Below, in pieces: positions 12,378 through 13,308 of a stretch of DNA of 13,308 bases. Source of the stretch: an uncultured Eubacteriaceae bacterium (GTDB lineage Bacteria; Bacillota; Clostridia; Eubacteriales; Eubacteriaceae); NCBI GenBank assembly GCA_947625585.1, contig CANQOZ010000027.1:1-13308 (forward strand), written 5' to 3'. The notes under the pieces were generated by a model that had not been told where the DNA came from, did no database searches, and was given only the letters and a program-made list of their open reading frames with translations. Numbering within the stretch: the stretch's first letter is position 1; each line of letters opens with the position of its first letter. Both the position numbers and the translations under genes were made by a program.

Positions 12378-12402
12378 CATTTTAAAAAACAATTTCTAAA
12401 AT
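12374..12402 (+). promoter_or_regulatory. Promoter of the phenylacetate-CoA ligase-like gene
   Basis: A perfect TTGACA (12374-12379), a 17-base spacer and TAAAAT (12397-12402) form this promoter. The -35 contains the aroE TGA stop. An inverted repeat ACAATTT/AAATTGT (12389-12395 and 12399-12405) overlaps the -10. The leader to the ATG is about 20 bases, with AGAAAG as a weak ribosome site. Confidence 0.75.
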
Positions 12403-12430
12403 TGTGATATTAAATCTAGAAAGCTATATA

Positions 12431-13308
12431 ATGGATAACTATTATAACGAATATGCCGAAACAATGCCACGTGAACAAATGCGTGAGCAACAAAAGAAGA
12501 ATTTAATTAATGTAGTAACTAAAGTTTACGAACGTGTTCCTTTTTACAGACAGAAATTCCAGGAAATGGGAATCACTCCTGCTGATATCAATGAATTAGA
12601 AGACATCCAAAAACTTCCATTTACCACAAAAGACGATTTAAGGGAAAACTATCCTTATAATATGTTAGCTGAACCAAAGGAAAATATTACAAGAATTCAC
12701 GCTTCCTCTGGAACGACAGGAAAACCTGTTGTTGATGGCTATACAAAGAAGGATCTTGATATGTGGGCTGAATGCGCTGCTCGTTCATTGGTAGCTGCTG
12801 GTGGCGATAGGGATTCAATTATCCATAATTGTTATGGATATGGTCTCTTCACAGGAGGCTTAGGAATTCATGATGGTGCTGAAAAATTAGGAGCTACTTG
12901 TGTTCCTGTTTCCAGTGGGAATACAGATAGACAGATCATGTTCTTACAAGATTTCCAACCAACTCATATTACTTGTACACCTTCCTATGCTCAGTACATT
13001 GGAGAACAGTTTAGAAAACAAGGTCATACACCAGATGAAATCAACTTAAAGTATGGAGTTCACGGTGCTGAAGCTTGGTCAGAAAACATGAGGAAGGATA
13101 TTGAAGAAAAATTAGGAATTGAATGTTTCGATATCTATGGTTTATCAGAAATTGCTGGACCTGGTGTTGCTATTGAATGTAAAGAACATGAAGGTTTACA
13201 CATTTGGGAAGATAATTTTTATCCAGAAGTCATCAACCCTGAAACAGGTGAAGTATTACCTGATGGTGAATGGGGAGAATTAGTAATTACTACTTTAACA
13301 AAAGAAGG
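12431..13308 (+). CDS. paaK: Phenylacetate-CoA ligase family protein, 3'-truncated by window edge
   Basis: This AMP-forming acyl-CoA ligase (adenylate-forming superfamily) activates phenylacetate or a related aryl acid with ATP and CoA. The visible 292 codons cover about two-thirds of the usual 430. The opening YNEYAETMPREQMREQQ and RVPFYRQKF are typical. The ATP loop SSGTTGKP is at 92-99, with YGYGLFTGG, HGAEAWSENMR and IYGLSEIAGPG (the adenylate-binding Y-G-x-S/T-E type motif) following. The frame is open to the last base. In anaerobes such genes often serve fermentation of aromatic amino acids or indolepyruvate/arylpyruvate oxidation, but the partner genes lie outside the window. It has its own promoter after aroE. 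Confidence 0.92.
   Translation, partial: MDNYYNEYAETMPREQMREQQKKNLINVVTKVYERVPFYRQKFQEMGITPADINELEDIQKLPFTTKDDLRENYPYNMLAEPKENITRIHASSGTTGKPVVDGYTKKDLDMWAECAARSLVAAGGDRDSIIHNCYGYGLFTGGLGIHDGAEKLGATCVPVSSGNTDRQIMFLQDFQPTHITCTPSYAQYIGEQFRKQGHTPDEINLKYGVHGAEAWSENMRKDIEEKLGIECFDIYGLSEIAGPGVAIECKEHEGLHIWEDNFYPEVINPETGEVLPDGEWGELVITTLTKE

Overview
The window is about 13.3 kb of AT-rich, gene-dense DNA. Family matches, strong GAGG-type ribosome binding sites, consensus TTGACA/TATAAT promoters and gene order all point to a low-GC Bacillota, probably a clostridia-like anaerobe. I cannot name the genus. The diagnostic block is prmA-rsmE-mtaB-hinT followed by rpsU-yqeY on the minus strand. It matches the yqeT-yqeU-yqeV-rpsU-yqeY order of Bacillus subtilis, with a HIT gene added.

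Layout. 1-1841 (+): the 3' part of an aldose 1-epimerase (galM) gene, then an AEC-family transporter, then a terminator. 1912-3720 (+): a visibly more AT-rich accessory segment with a gene-poor stretch, an Rpn-family (PD-(D/E)XK) nuclease gene, and a detached second copy of that gene's 3' end, closed by a bidirectional terminator. 3734-3895 (-): two tRNA genes (CAU and Pro-UGG) under a perfect consensus promoter. 3947-4660 (-): rpsU-yqeY with its own near-consensus promoter. 4837-8336 (-): the tightly overlapped operon prmA-rsmE-mtaB-hinT (ribosomal protein methylation, 16S rRNA methylation, tRNA methylthiolation, HIT hydrolase). 8564-9495 (+): two unrecognised small genes and a strong terminator, at the place where dnaJ often precedes prmA in relatives. 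9494-9736 (-): an orphan RelB/DinJ-like antitoxin. 9737-10093: a gene-free stretch that looks structured on the minus strand. 10094-11433 (-): pyrE and an ECF-transporter S component with its own promoter. 11496-13308 (+): aroE and the 5' two-thirds of a phenylacetate-CoA-ligase-like gene.

How the genes work together. The 3.7-8.3 kb part is a translation-support cluster: tRNAs, S21, YqeY and three RNA or protein modification enzymes. The 10-13.3 kb part is biosynthesis and uptake (pyrimidine, shikimate, vitamin-type uptake, aryl-CoA formation). The two accessory pockets are the Rpn locus and the 8.5-9.75 kb pocket.

The most interesting signal is the Rpn locus. Full-length Rpn (335 aa) contains an in-frame ATG at codon 211 with its own Shine-Dalgarno sequence, which would yield a 125-aa C-terminal protein. 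That is the gene-within-gene layout reported for Rpn toxin/antitoxin phage-defence proteins. Directly downstream, a separate 79-aa gene encodes essentially the same C-terminal protein, starting at the equivalent point and lacking the 47-residue repeat insert. This would give a nuclease with both an internal and a freestanding version of its putative antitoxin.
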